From Thraustochytrium sp. TN22 (taxonomy: Eukaryota; Sar; Bigyra; Thraustochytrida; Thraustochytriidae): a stretch of DNA of 64,000 nt. Below the pieces are notes generated by a model. That model was not told the DNA's origin, did no database searches, and was given only the letters and a program-made list of their open reading frames with translations. Shown here piece by piece: positions 30,897-40,553 of this stretch (its first letter is position 1; each line of letters begins with the position of its first letter). The DNA lies in assembly GCA_013306675.1 (NCBI GenBank), contig JABLUY010000214.1:1-64000 (forward strand). The letters are read 5' to 3'. Position numbers and translations under genes: made by a program.

Positions 30897-32790
30897 TCAC
30901 TGCGCCGGCCCCTCTTGCGACTGCTGCTGCTGCTGCTGCAAAGTCTGCTCCGACGCCTGAGAAAACTGCGCCGTAGCGGGCTGCGCGCTGGCAGCCATTT
31001 GCTGTTGCGGCTGCTGCGGCTGCTGCGGCTGCTGCGGCTGCTGCGGCTGCTGCGGCTGCTGCGGCTGTTGTGGCTGTTGCGACTGTTGCGGCTGCTGGAC
31101 TTGCTGGACTTGCTGCTTTTGTTGTTGTTGTTGTTGTTGTTGCTGCTGCTGCTGTTGTTGTTGTTGCTGCTGCTGCTGCTGCGGCCGAGAAGGCGCGGAC
31201 TGCTGCGGGTGCAACATGTGCTGCATGGCGCCAGATTGCTGTGGCGGCATGCTCACTCCGTGGTGCATGGAGCCCTGGCTGCCAGAGTTGGGCAACATGT
31301 AGCCAAGGCCATTGTTGCGGTGGTCCGGGTCCGACTCAGTGCGCTGCAGCGGGTGCGGCGGGTCGAGACGACTCACGCCACGCTGCTGCTGTGGCACAGC
31401 CTGGCCCTGTGCTGCGTTTGAGTTCCCGCCGCCGCTAAAAACCGACGAAGAGGCCAATTGTGCCTTGAGGTTCTCGATCGTCAGCTTGGCCTCCTTGAGC
31501 TGCTGCTTGGTGTCCTTGAGCTGGCGCGAGAGCACGGCATTCTTCATCTTGACCGCGTCGTACTCGGTCACGAGATTGTTCGTGTTGGAACTGAGTTCCA
31601 CGACCAGCTCTTGCATTCGCGCCGTGGTGGCGCTGGCCGCCACAGCCGGCTTGGTGGCCGCCCGCGCGCCGCCAGCCTGCGATCCCGCGGCGCTCCCGGT
31701 GCTGCCATTGGCCGCACGGGCGCCGCTGGTGGCGGCGTCCGGCCTGCGCGGGTCCATCCCACTGCCGAAGGAGCTTGCAGTCGCGTCGCTGCCACCGCCC
31801 GCATGCGGCCCGTGCACTTGCGCGCCCTCCGCCGCAACGCCGCCCTCCGCTGCTGGCAGCTTCGCCCCGTGCTGGCCGGAGAGATCCAGCAGCATCTTGT
31901 GCAGGCGCCTGTTCTGTGCTGAGATCTTTTGCAGCTCGTACATGATGGTGGTCTGCGTCGCACGCTTGGGCGCCGCCGCCGGGCCCACGCCACCATTCGC
32001 GGGCCGCGCCTTGTGCTGCTGCTGCTGCTGGCCGCCCCCGCCCGCGCCCGCGCCGTGCGCCATGCCCGCCGCCGCGTGCGCCGCGTGCGCCGCGTGCGAC
32101 GCCGGGCCCGCGCCCCCCGCCCCCGCACCGGGGCCGTGCGCCCCATTCCCAACGCTTGCCGCGCCGCTCATGGCATGCGCCCCGCCAGGCAGGACCAGCT
32201 CGCCCACGACTTGCGAGGGAATGCCCGAGCTGGGCGGCAGCGCCCCGGGCGGGAAGGTGAGCTCGAAGGGCACGGCGCTGAGCTCCGCCACCATGCCCGG
32301 CATGGGCTCTGACGGCAGTGCCTCCGCCGGCATGGATGCGTTGTCCGACGGCACCGCTGTCTGCGTCGCGTAGCTCCCCACCAGCGGCGTGCGCAGTGCC
32401 TGCTGCGCTGCGCCCTGGGCAGCCCCCGCCGCCATCATGGCCGCGTACGAGGAGTTCGAGTTGCGCTCTGGCGGCCAGCTCGTCAGCGTCGCCCGCGTGT
32501 CCGAGGTCGTCGACGCGTCCTCGGACGCGTACTCGTCGTCATTGTCCTCCTCTGTCACCACGAGGAACCGCCCGGTGCGCCGCACGTCCACATTCTTGCC
32601 GAACTCCACCACCGGGCCGGTCGATTCCAGCACGCTTGGCGCGGCGTCGTTGTCGTCCGCCTTGGTCACCAAGAAGCGGCCCTTGCGCACGCTCTCGGAC
32701 CTTTCCCCGCTCACGCTGCCGCCGCCACCCGCCTCCGAGGCCACCTCGTCGTCGCTCATCTTGGCAGCGGCCGCGTCGGCCCACTGCTGC

Positions 32791-32828
<38 letters not shown>

Positions 32829-32933
32829 CTGCTGCTGTTGATGCTGCTGCTGCTGCTGCACTGGAGGCTGCGGGTGCTTGGGAGGCAGCGCCTGTTGCGC
32901 CTGCTGCGCCTGCGCCTGCTCGCCGCCCTCCAT
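30897..32933 (-). CDS. Poly-Gln protein with two RFLV motifs and a C-terminal coiled coil
   Basis: This 678-residue protein belongs to no named family I can recognise. It starts with a long Gln run (encoded by CTG repeats, 32783-32860). Two matching blocks follow: KGRFLVTKAD (R86) and TGRFLVVTEED (R122), each followed by acidic residues. R-F-x-V is the docking motif recognised by SPAK/OSR1-type kinases in WNK-pathway proteins and TSC22D adaptors. The middle is Ala/Gly/His-rich. Two helical, coiled-coil-like segments lie near IMYELQKISAQNRRLHKMLL and MQELVVELSSNTNNLVTEYD through LKDTKQQLKEAKLTIENLKA. The C-terminus has Gln-Pro and Gln repeats (30990-31185). Start ATG 32933. A WNK/OSR1-pathway scaffold is a testable inference, not an assignment. 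Confidence 0.8.
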
Positions 32934-33417
32934 GCCCGCGCCGCGCCGCGCTGCGCCCCACCTCGAACCGCCGCCGCTGGCCACGCCCGCGGCTGCGCCT
33001 CTCGCAGCCGCCGCCGCCTCGCCTCCCTGGCCGCCCGCTCGCCGGCCTGGGCTGGCCTGCTCAGGCCAGTCGCTCGCCGGCCCGGCCTCCCTTTGCGCGC
33101 GCTTTGCAGCCGCGCCGCGCCGCCGCCGCGCCGCGCCGCCGCCGCGCCGCGCCGCCCCGCGCCGCGCGCGCGTCCGAGTCTTTGCGGGTTGATCGCCTCG
33201 CCTCGCCTCGCCGCGCCTCTATGGGCCCGAAACCCCGGGATACCCTGGCCGGCTGCGCGTTGCGCAGACCGCGGCGCCGGGGCGAGGCGAGGCCTCTTGC
33301 CGTTGTGGGACTGGCAGCCCGTTGAGCCCGGGCTGGAGCAGGCCAGCCAGGGCAGACCAGGGCCCGGCCGGGCTGGGCTCGCCAGCGGCGCGGGACTGTG
33401 CCGACGCAGGCGCCAGC
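32934..33417. promoter_or_regulatory. Divergent promoter region, polyQ gene / PIH1 gene
   Basis: About 484 bp, extremely GC-rich, with GCCGCGCC-type repeats near 33110-33170. It lies between two divergent starts and should hold both promoters. No TATA-like element was seen. Confidence 0.5.
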
Positions 33418-35262
33418 ATGAACACGGTCAAGTCGCTGCAGCGCGGCGCACGCCAGCACGGCAGCGGCCGCATGAGCCTGCGGGCCGCCATGCGTCAATT
33501 GGGGCTCGACGCCGACAGCGTGCCCGAGGCGGAAGCCCAGGAGCTCTGGGACAGGCTCAACAACATGGCAGACAACGACCCCGACGCCTACAAGGCCTTC
33601 ATTGCCAGCCAGATGGCCGGCGCCAAGGCCGAGGCCGAGGCCGAGGGCGGGACCGAGGACCGGCCGGAGGCTGCGGGCGCAGCGGGCGCGGGCGGCCGCA
33701 AGGGGTTCCGGCCAGATCGCGGCCTGGCGCTGCGCACCTCCTACGCGCAGGGCGGCACGGCCAAGGCCGTCTTTGTCAACCTCTGCTCCTTCCGCGGCGT
33801 GGAGCTGCCGCAGGACGCCGCCGGCAAGCCCGTGCCAGAAAAGGCCACGGCCAACGTCAACCTGACGGGCCTCAGCATCCCACTGGCCGTCGGCCCGCTG
33901 CGCGACTGCGTCGACCCGGACTCGGGCGCCGAAGCGCTCGTGCTCGACGCCGTCTTCAATCCGTGGGTCATCGCGCAGGCCTCTGAATTTAGCTCTTTCC
34001 AGGCGCAGGTCGTCGAGCTCGCGCTCTCCTGGTGCGAGCCCCACGCGCGCGGCAAGCTCAGCCGCAAGTACGCCATGCTCCCGGCGCACCGCTACGTTGG
34101 TGCCGACTCGGTGGGCCGCACCGCCTTCTTTGAGATCACGCCGGACGGCGAGGCGGCCAAGCCGGCGCCCAAGAAGCACGCCGGCCCGGCACCCGCCAAG
34201 GACCTCATGGCCGGCCCGGAGACCCTCCTGGGCGCCCTGCGCGAGGAGTTCCCCGCCCAAACAGCGCAGGCCTTGGACGCGGACGCGAACAAACAAATCA
34301 AACTGTCCTCCTCGTCGGAGCCTCGGCCGGGTGTGAGCGGCGCCAAGCTCGTGCAGGAGGTTCACAAGCCGCCGCAGGCCAAGGCCAAGGCCCAAAGCAA
34401 AGCCAGAGCCAAACCCGCAGTGAAAAAGGGGTTCTTGGAGAACACCAACGGCGTGCTATACGGCGAAGAGGGTTCCTCCGAGGGGGCACCCACGTCCATT
34501 TACCAAAAGTCCAAGATTGTTGACCTCAGCAAGATGAGCCCCGATGAGGTGGAGCAGGTCATGCGGCAGCACGCCGGCGGCGCAGCGCCCGCGCCCGCAG
34601 CGCCGCCAGCAACAACAGCCACGGCGACTCCCACGGACGCGGCGAGCGCTCGCGACGCAGCCACCATGCGCATGCTCGAGGAAGCCTTTCAGAGCCTCTC
34701 CAAGGAGGAGAAGGACGCCTTTGACAAGATTGCGGAGGCTGCCGACGCGGAATTCGCCATGCGCAATATCGACGACCGCCAGGTTCAGGACGGCCTTTCC
34801 GAGCTCTTTGGCGATCTCGGCAAGGCCATGGGCGCGTTCGACCTGGGCGGCCGCAGGGAGACCGCCACCGCCGCCGCCTCAATGACGGAGACAAAGGCAA
34901 AGGATGCCATCAGGCCCGAGGCCGCAGAGGAGGACGCAAAGCCCGAGAGAGAGACACGCGTGTGCTCCGAGAAGCCGACCGACGCAGAGCCCAAGGCTCT
35001 TGCGCCAGCGCCGTATTCCGTCCAGCTCGACGAGGCAGCCGGTCAGCTCAAGGTCGTCGTACAAGTCGGCACCGGCTGCAAGCTGTCCGACATGGACGTC
35101 GAGATCTCTGAGCACAAGGTGCGCGTCGTGAGCCAAGGCCGCTTCGAGAACACGCCTGTCCGGCTCCCAGTCGTGATCGATCGCGAGTCGGCACGCGCTA
35201 AGCTTTCCACAAAGACGGGGAAGCTCACCATCAAGGCCCACATCAAGCCGTCTGCGAGATGA
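33418..35262 (+). CDS. PIH1-domain protein with C-terminal CS domain (dynein arm assembly / R2TP-type co-chaperone)
   Basis: PIH1 proteins work with HSP90 and the R2TP complex; several (PIH1D1-3, kintoun/DNAAF2) preassemble axonemal dyneins in the cytoplasm. This 614-residue protein has a PIH1 domain at about 95-250, with VFVNLCSFRGVELP, ATANVNLTGLSIPLAVGPLR and VLDAVFNPWVI. The C-terminal CS-like beta-sandwich is at about 532-612: YSVQLDEAAGQLKVVVQV, LSDMDVEISEHKVRVVSQGR and KLTIKAHIKP. Between them lie helical and Ala/Glu-rich segments. ATG 33418 begins MNTVKSLQRGARQ. With CEP76 in the same window this supports a flagellated life stage. Assignment to PIH1D1, PIH1D2 or kintoun needs a tree. 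Confidence 0.88.
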   Translation: MNTVKSLQRGARQHGSGRMSLRAAMRQLGLDADSVPEAEAQELWDRLNNMADNDPDAYKAFIASQMAGAKAEAEAEGGTEDRPEAAGAAGAGGRKGFRPDRGLALRTSYAQGGTAKAVFVNLCSFRGVELPQDAAGKPVPEKATANVNLTGLSIPLAVGPLRDCVDPDSGAEALVLDAVFNPWVIAQASEFSSFQAQVVELALSWCEPHARGKLSRKYAMLPAHRYVGADSVGRTAFFEITPDGEAAKPAPKKHAGPAPAKDLMAGPETLLGALREEFPAQTAQALDADANKQIKLSSSSEPRPGVSGAKLVQEVHKPPQAKAKAQSKARAKPAVKKGFLENTNGVLYGEEGSSEGAPTSIYQKSKIVDLSKMSPDEVEQVMRQHAGGAAPAPAAPPATTATATPTDAASARDAATMRMLEEAFQSLSKEEKDAFDKIAEAADAEFAMRNIDDRQVQDGLSELFGDLGKAMGAFDLGGRRETATAAASMTETKAKDAIRPEAAEEDAKPERETRVCSEKPTDAEPKALAPAPYSVQLDEAAGQLKVVVQVGTGCKLSDMDVEISEHKVRVVSQGRFENTPVRLPVVIDRESARAKLSTKTGKLTIKAHIKPSAR

Positions 35263-35513
35263 CTTCGTTAGATTGCTTCTTCTCCTTCATCATCATCTCC
35301 TTCTTTCTTTTGTTATCTGCGCGTCGAGGGTCGACTGGAAAAAGTTCACAGCTGCAGGTTACACTCTTGAAGGATCCGTTTCGCGAGGATGCATGGGAAG
35401 TGTCCCCAGGCATACCCTCTCTTTTTTTCGGCGGCAGGCGGCACGTGCGAGAGCGAGCGAGCGAGCAAGTCAGCTGAGCGCGGCGCTGCGCGGCTTCGCA
35501 TTCGGCGGGCCGA

Positions 35514-36638
35514 ATGGCGGAGGGGGCGCCAGCGCCGGCGCGGCCTGGCGCGCCGCGGCACCGGCGCGTCAAGTCAGTCTTCAACTACGACACCGTGCGC
35601 TGGCTGGACAAGCACCACAAGCAGCGGCTGGTGTCGCGGACCAAGCTGGACGAGAACCGTCTTCGTCAGCTCCGGGAGATGTTCGACCACCTGGACGAGG
35701 ACAAGTAGGTGGTGCGCATTGTGGCTCCGCGAGCGAGAAAGAAAAGAAACTGACGCGGTGCGCTCCCGGACAGCTCGGGCACGATCGAGCTCGCGGAGCT
35801 TGAGCTGGCCATGAAGTTTCTGTATCCAAAGGAGGGCCGCGAAGCCAACTCGGCGGATGCCATCTTGGAGCAGTTCCGCTACATGGACGCGGACGGCTCG
35901 GAGAGCATCGACTTTGGCGAATTCGTAAGCGTGATGACCTCGGACATTGTGGACCAGGAGTTCTTTCAGCTCAACGATGAGGTGGAGGCAGCGCGCTGGG
36001 ACCTCGCCTTCTTCCTGTTCGCCACGAATTTTCGGCGCCAGAAGCTCATTGATGAGATCAGCGGCACCGGGTGGAACCCGGCCACCGAGGATGGCGACCG
36101 CGATCGCTACGCCAAGTTTCACACGCTCTTCCAGGTCCCGGTGCTTCCGAGCTCGCTGCAGGACGAGCAGGCGGCCCGACACCACGCGGAGGTGGCTGCG
36201 CGCCGCAGGCGCGAGCGCATCACGGAGGTCAAGCGTACCCGTCTCGCCACGGACGCCCTCCTAGGCGAGGACGCGCAGCACCGCCCCGGGTGCGTTCTCT
36301 CGCGCCTCGCCAATCACACCAAGCAGAGCGCCACTGCCCGCGAGCGGCGACCAAGAGCGAGGACGTTGCCCCGCTCTGCGCTGTCTCTGAAGCAGCAGGC
36401 CCAGCGCGACGCTCGCGAGGTGCTTGGTCGCGCTCCGCAGAAGCGTTGCTCGTCGCCTTCTGCTGCTGCTGTAAAGCACCAGCAGCGACGCCCCCCTCAG
36501 CAAGCCACGTCGAGTGGTGTGCCTAGGCCGAGGCCAGGACCTTTAATACGTCGTCTCGGGTTGCAAGCTGAGCCAATCCGTCCAATCGAGCCAATCCTTT
36601 TGAGATTGTCTCCTTCTGGCAGTGGCGGCGTGAAGTGA
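35514..36638 (+). CDS. EF-hand calcium-binding protein, two exons
   Basis: Exon 1 is 35514-35704 and exon 2 is 35774-36638, giving 351 residues. Joining the exons completes the first EF-hand loop, D61-E-D-N-S-G-T-I-E-L-A-E72, with the intron inside codon 64. The second loop is D102-A-D-G-S-E-S-I-D-F-G-E113. Residues 1-60 include YDTVRWLDKHHKQRLVSRT and a helix ending in REMFDHL. After the EF-hands comes WDLAFFLFATNFRRQKLIDE, then a basic, Arg/Ala-rich tail of little character that may hide a second intron. It is a predicted cytosolic calcium sensor with no known target. The start ATG (35514) lies about 250 bp after the PIH1 stop. Similar proteins occur widely in stramenopiles as unnamed EF-hand proteins, from general knowledge. 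Confidence 0.85.
35705..35773 (+). other. Spliceosomal intron (69 bp) in the EF-hand gene
   Basis: Donor GTAGGT at 35705 and acceptor CAG ending at 35773. Removing it restores frame and a canonical EF-hand loop. Unspliced, the frame stops within the donor. Confidence 0.9.
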
Positions 36639-37311
36639 AGTGATGCGTTATCGCCTGCATGTCCCGCTCAGGGCTAGGCCAGAGGCTACGCAGTGTCCTG
36701 CTCGCCTCAGCTCAGGTTCCATGAACGGTCCACCGGGACCCCATCCAGGGCCATCCTCTCTCTCCGAGCCTCTCCGAGCGCCGCTGCCCCGGCTAGGCCC
36801 GAGATCTGCCCGCCGTGTGACCATGAGCCGCTGATGAGCGTAATGATGAGCGTGCGCACCGCTCCGTCGAACCCGCGAAGCTCTCCATGTATGAGCGAGC
36901 CCTCGCCACAAATGCAAGAGGACTGCAAGATCAGAGGCCGTCGCCACGTCGCCTCGACTTGACTTGACTTCGGCGCTCATGCGTTCCTGCAACCAACCCG
37001 CCTCGCTCGCGGAAGCACGTGGCACGGCACCGAAGTCGACCGTCCGAGTCTCGCCGACCGCCCGAGCTCAGCCACTGGGCCGCCAGAGAGCTCCCCCGCT
37101 CCGAGTGGTCGGTCGTCGCTCGTGCTGGCTGATCATCATCACGGTGGCCGTCACAGGCTCACCAGGCTGAGGCAGGCCTGACGCACTGCGTGGCGCGCCG
37201 CGCGGCAGAGCGCCAACGGAGTCGAGGGCGAGCACAGTCGGAGCCGCGGCAGAGCGCGAGCACCACTGCAGCAGCAGCAGCAGCAGCAGCAGCAGAGCAG
37301 TAGGTGGCAAT
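36639..37311. other. Intergenic region upstream of the dehydrogenase
   Basis: About 670 bp of moderately lower GC. A CAG repeat (about 37266-37295) ends about 17 bp before the dehydrogenase ATG, probably in its leader. No gene was recognised. Confidence 0.6.
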
Positions 37312-38538
37312 ATGGGCAAGGCTGCGGAAGACGCGCTGCAGGCGGCGCATGCCCTGGCGGAGCGGGTGTCGAACGAGGGCGGCGACAAGGCGTTCACCAA
37401 GGAGAATCCGCTGCGGCTAGGCATCATGAGCACGGCCAACATCGCGCGAAAGGTGGTGAGCGGCGTGCATTCGCTCGAGACGGTCAAGGCGGTGGCCGTG
37501 GCGTCGCGCACGCTCGAGAAGGCGCAGGCGTTCGCCAAGGACATGGGCATCGAAAAGGCGCTGGGCAGCTACGAGGAGCTGCTGGCGTCGGACGAAATTG
37601 ATGCCGTGTACGTGCCGCTGCCGACGTCGACGCACGCTGAGTGGGTGGTCAAGGCGGCCAAGGCCGGCAAGCATGTGCTGTGCGAGAAGCCGTGCGCCGT
37701 CAACAGCAAGGAGCTCTTCGCCATGCTGCTCGAGTGTGCCGCGAACAAGGTGCACTTCATGGACAACGTCATGTTCATGCACCACGACCGTCTGCGCATG
37801 ATCCGCGAGCGCATCGACGACGACGGCGCCATGGGCGAGCATGGCGCCACGCACGTGTCCAGCGTCTTCTCGTTCCGCTCCAGCGAGGACTTCGTCAAGT
37901 CAAACATCCGCATGAACCCGGACCTGGACGGCCTCGGCGCGCTCGGCGACCTCGGCTGGTACAACCTGCGTGTCGCACTCTTCGCGTTCGGCTGGCGTGC
38001 GCCCGCCAAGGCGACGGGCCGCGTGCTCGCACGCTTCAACGACGTGCCTATTGAGGTCAGCGCCACGCTCACTTGGCCGGACGAGGGTGAGAAGGATGTC
38101 GGCGGCATTCCGGTGCAGCGCTCCACCACCTTTTGGTGCTCCTTCCTGCAGGGCCGCCAGCAGACGGTGCACATGGCTGGCGCGGACGCTGCCTTCATCC
38201 TTGATGACTTTGTCAACACGCGCTCGCCGCACGGCGCCAGCTGGCTCGAGGAGTCCAACGCCAAGACCACCATGTCCGAGGACGGCCCCGTCGTCGAGAC
38301 CCAGCGCGATGTCAAGAAGACCGGCGCATGTCGCCAGGAGGCCCTCGCCTGCGCCAACTTTGCCCGCCAGGTCTACGCGCTTCAGCAGGGCACGCCCATT
38401 CACTTTTGGCCGCGCATCGCGCTCCTCACCCAGCTCTGTTGTGACGCCGTCCTGGCCTCCGCTGAGAAGGACGGCGCCACCGTCGACGTTGACCCGCTCG
38501 GCCTGCTTGAGCGCTTCGATGCCGAGGTCGCCAAGTAA
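37312..38538 (+). CDS. Gfo/Idh/MocA-family NAD(P)-dependent oxidoreductase
   Basis: This 408-residue soluble dehydrogenase has an N-terminal Rossmann fold beginning LRLGIMSTANIARKVV (about 34-49), then AVASRTLEKAQAFAKDMGI and VYVPLPTSTHAEW. The family EKP motif is E125-K126-P127 in HVLCEKPCAVN; its lysine is catalytic in this family. The C-terminal substrate domain has GALGDLGWYNLRVALFAFGW, like dihydrodiol dehydrogenase and xylose/glucose-fructose oxidoreductase relatives. It lacks a signal peptide, so cytosolic. The substrate (a sugar or diol) cannot be named. ATG 37312 follows a CAG repeat in the leader. The protein is complete and of usual family length, slightly longer at the N-terminus. 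Confidence 0.9.
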   Translation: MGKAAEDALQAAHALAERVSNEGGDKAFTKENPLRLGIMSTANIARKVVSGVHSLETVKAVAVASRTLEKAQAFAKDMGIEKALGSYEELLASDEIDAVYVPLPTSTHAEWVVKAAKAGKHVLCEKPCAVNSKELFAMLLECAANKVHFMDNVMFMHHDRLRMIRERIDDDGAMGEHGATHVSSVFSFRSSEDFVKSNIRMNPDLDGLGALGDLGWYNLRVALFAFGWRAPAKATGRVLARFNDVPIEVSATLTWPDEGEKDVGGIPVQRSTTFWCSFLQGRQQTVHMAGADAAFILDDFVNTRSPHGASWLEESNAKTTMSEDGPVVETQRDVKKTGACRQEALACANFARQVYALQQGTPIHFWPRIALLTQLCCDAVLASAEKDGATVDVDPLGLLERFDAEVAK

Positions 38539-38711
38539 ACGAATGATGAAGTTCGATCAGCGCGACGAGGCGAGAGGGCCAGCGTTCAATGCGAAGGTTT
38601 GAGCGACCACGGGCGAGTAGAATGTCAAAATTCAATACCATCTTAGTATGGACGGCGCTGGCGCGCTTCCGGCCACGCAGAGAGCCCTCCCGAGGGAGTG
38701 GCGTTCGGGCC

Positions 38712-39195
38712 CTAGACGGCGTGCAGCTTGACCATCTCGCGCCCTTGAAGCCGGCGTTGTCGTTCGCTTTGATGCCACGCAGCTCGAGGTTGCCGTCGAG
38801 TACGCCCGCGGCGTGCATTGCTTGCATTGGGCCCAGCGCGGCCTTGGCGGCGTCCTCGAGTGCGTCCTCCAGGATGCGCCACTCCGCGTCCGTGTTGCCC
38901 GCCTCCGTCCGCCTTGGCCAGGAGCGATTCGAGCGACTCACCCTCTTCTGAGGCGATCAGCACGTGTTCAACGCATGCCCCAGGGCCAGAGAGAACACGA
39001 GGAAGGAGATGACAACGCCTTGCAGGTCGCGTCGGTGAGCGTGCTTGGCCAGGTCCGAGTCGTGGCCAGGCCGAGCTCCGCGTCCTTTTTCTCCTCCGAG
39101 TCGTTAGGCTCCGCCCCTTGCGCAGGCGAGCCCCGCATCATTGCGCTCCAGGCGCACGTGCAGCGGGTACACGCCGTCGTCGCTCTGAGTCATGT
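38712..39195 (-). pseudogene. Possible decayed small membrane-protein gene
   Basis: On the minus strand a protein-like reading runs from an ATG at 39195 (MTQSDDGVYPLHVRLERNDA) through an acidic patch (PNDSEEKKDAELGLA). It then passes a hydrophobic stretch (GVVISFLVFSLALGHAL) and helical blocks (EEGESLESLLAKADGG; EWRILEDALEDAAKAALGP) to a stop at 38712. These parts lie in different frames and need at least four frame changes. That suggests a decayed host gene, sequencing errors, or unrecognised introns. No family was recognised. GC-rich sequence can mimic coding in several frames, so confidence is low. Confidence 0.3.
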
Positions 39196-39355
39196 CGCTC
39201 ACTCACAGTAGGCCTGCTAGCCTAGGCCTAGTGCCCAGCAAGGGCGCTTCTCTCTCTCTCTTGCCGCGCCGCGTATCCAAAACTCGGGCGTCGCGCGCCG
39301 GGCGCAGGGCGGCGGCGACGGCGGCGGCGGAGGCGGCGAGGGAGGCGGCGGCGAG

Positions 39356-40180
39356 ATGGAGGAGCTGCAGCACAAGGTGGAGGCGCTGCTGGCCCAGTTC
39401 CCGGCGCCCGGCGATGGGAGCGAGAGCGAGGCGGCGGGGCGCGCGGCGGCCGCCGTGGGCCTGGCGGCGGCGCAGCTCGCGCAGCGCTGCGAGCAGCTGG
39501 AAATGGCGGCGTACGAGCAGCTAGCAGGCCCGGACGGCCCGCGCGAAGAGGTGCGCAACTTGCTGCTGGCGCTCCTGCCGGCGTACCTACTGGCGCTCTG
39601 TCTGGACGGCGACGCGGAGAGCGCTCGCTTCGCGTACATGCGCGCGGAGGCTTGCCTTCGGGACGCCGCGCAGGATGCGCGCCTGCAGGCCGCAATAGGC
39701 GCAGCGCAGGCGCTACTGCAACGCAGGCACGAGGACCTCTTTCGCGGCCTGCAGGACAAGGAGGCCTGGGGCGGGCCGTGCGAGCCACTGGCGCTCGCGC
39801 TCGTTGCCAAAACGCGCCGCGAGCTGTGGAAGACCTACCGGCGCGCTTACGTGCGTGTCAACGCCAAGGACCTCGCGCGCTCGCTCGGGCTGTCCGAGGA
39901 CGAGGTCGTGGACCAAGCGTCGGGCCATGGGTGGCGCAAGGTGCCTGCTGCGGCCGACGTCATGGACACCGAGGTCTCCGCAGTCGTCTTGGAACGTCAG
40001 GACCGCCCGGAAGACCAGCGCGACACGCTCGCTGCCGAGGGCGCTGCCGCGCGTGCGACTAGCCGCATCCAGAGTCTAGTGGGCAAGGTGTTGGCCTTGG
40101 AGCAGCCTGTGAACTTTGATCTTCAACCGGTGGTGAGCCAGACCGTTCGGCCCTCATCCAACAACGCCCAGGGCGTCTGA
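39356..40180 (+). CDS. CSN8: COP9 signalosome subunit 8 (CSN8/PSMD8/eIF3k family)
   Basis: CSN8 is the smallest PCI-type subunit of the COP9 signalosome, which removes NEDD8 from cullins and so controls cullin-RING ubiquitin ligases. This 274-residue protein has an N-terminal helical repeat (LLALLPAYLLALCLDGDAES followed by ARFAYMRAE) that corresponds to the CSN8 NDMNNARYLWKRIP-type helix pair. The winged-helix half reads LVAKTRRELWKTYRRAYVRV, NAKDLARSLGLSEDEVVDQA and GHGWRKV, close to the CSN8 pattern [20 protein letters not shown] and GW. The tail after residue 215 is Gln/Ser-rich. PSMD8 and eIF3k are the alternatives; length and the GW motif favour CSN8. ATG 39356 begins MEELQHKVEALLAQF. 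It converges on BOP1. Confidence 0.85.
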   Translation: MEELQHKVEALLAQFPAPGDGSESEAAGRAAAAVGLAAAQLAQRCEQLEMAAYEQLAGPDGPREEVRNLLLALLPAYLLALCLDGDAESARFAYMRAEACLRDAAQDARLQAAIGAAQALLQRRHEDLFRGLQDKEAWGGPCEPLALALVAKTRRELWKTYRRAYVRVNAKDLARSLGLSEDEVVDQASGHGWRKVPAAADVMDTEVSAVVLERQDRPEDQRDTLAAEGAAARATSRIQSLVGKVLALEQPVNFDLQPVVSQTVRPSSNNAQGV

Positions 40181-40553
40181 GACTCGCGTCTGCGTCTGAG
40201 AGTCTGAGTAAGCAACTAACGTGTAAAAAGTTGAGCGATGCGTCCCATCATCTTTTGCCGCCACGCGAAGTTGGGCTTGGTGGCTTCACACTCATTCCCT
40301 TTCTGAAGGACATTGAGCCCTCAGTCAGCGGAGGGGCGCGGCGCGGCGACAAGAGCAGGGCTCACAGAGCAGAGCTCACAGCGCAGAGCTGACAGAGTAG
40401 AGCTTGCAGAGCTCATAGAGCAGAGCTGTGACAGCGCAGAGCTGTGACAGCACAGAGCTGTGACAGCGCAGAGCTGTGACAGCGTAGAGCTCGCAGAGCT
40501 TACAGAACATCATCACAGTCACAGTTAGTTTTTGATGGGGCTTGTTTGCGTGG
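40181..40553. other. Convergent intergenic region, CSN8 / BOP1
   Basis: About 370 bp, dominated in its second half by AGAGCTGTGACAG-type tandem repeats. It should hold both transcript ends. Confidence 0.6.
40424..40487. repeat. 16-bp tandem repeat, four units
   Basis: The unit is AGCTGTGACAGCGCAG; copies differ at one or two bases. More diverged units flank it on both sides (about 40365-40505). Confidence 0.92.

Noticed and set aside
37312-38538. Bacterial-type dehydrogenase considered as a recent horizontal transfer
   Set aside because: GC content and codon style match its neighbours, and the Gfo/Idh/MocA family is widespread in eukaryotes.
40365-40505. Regular repeats considered as a CRISPR-like array
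   Set aside because: Units abut with no spacers and lie in a eukaryotic 3' region; this is an ordinary tandem repeat.
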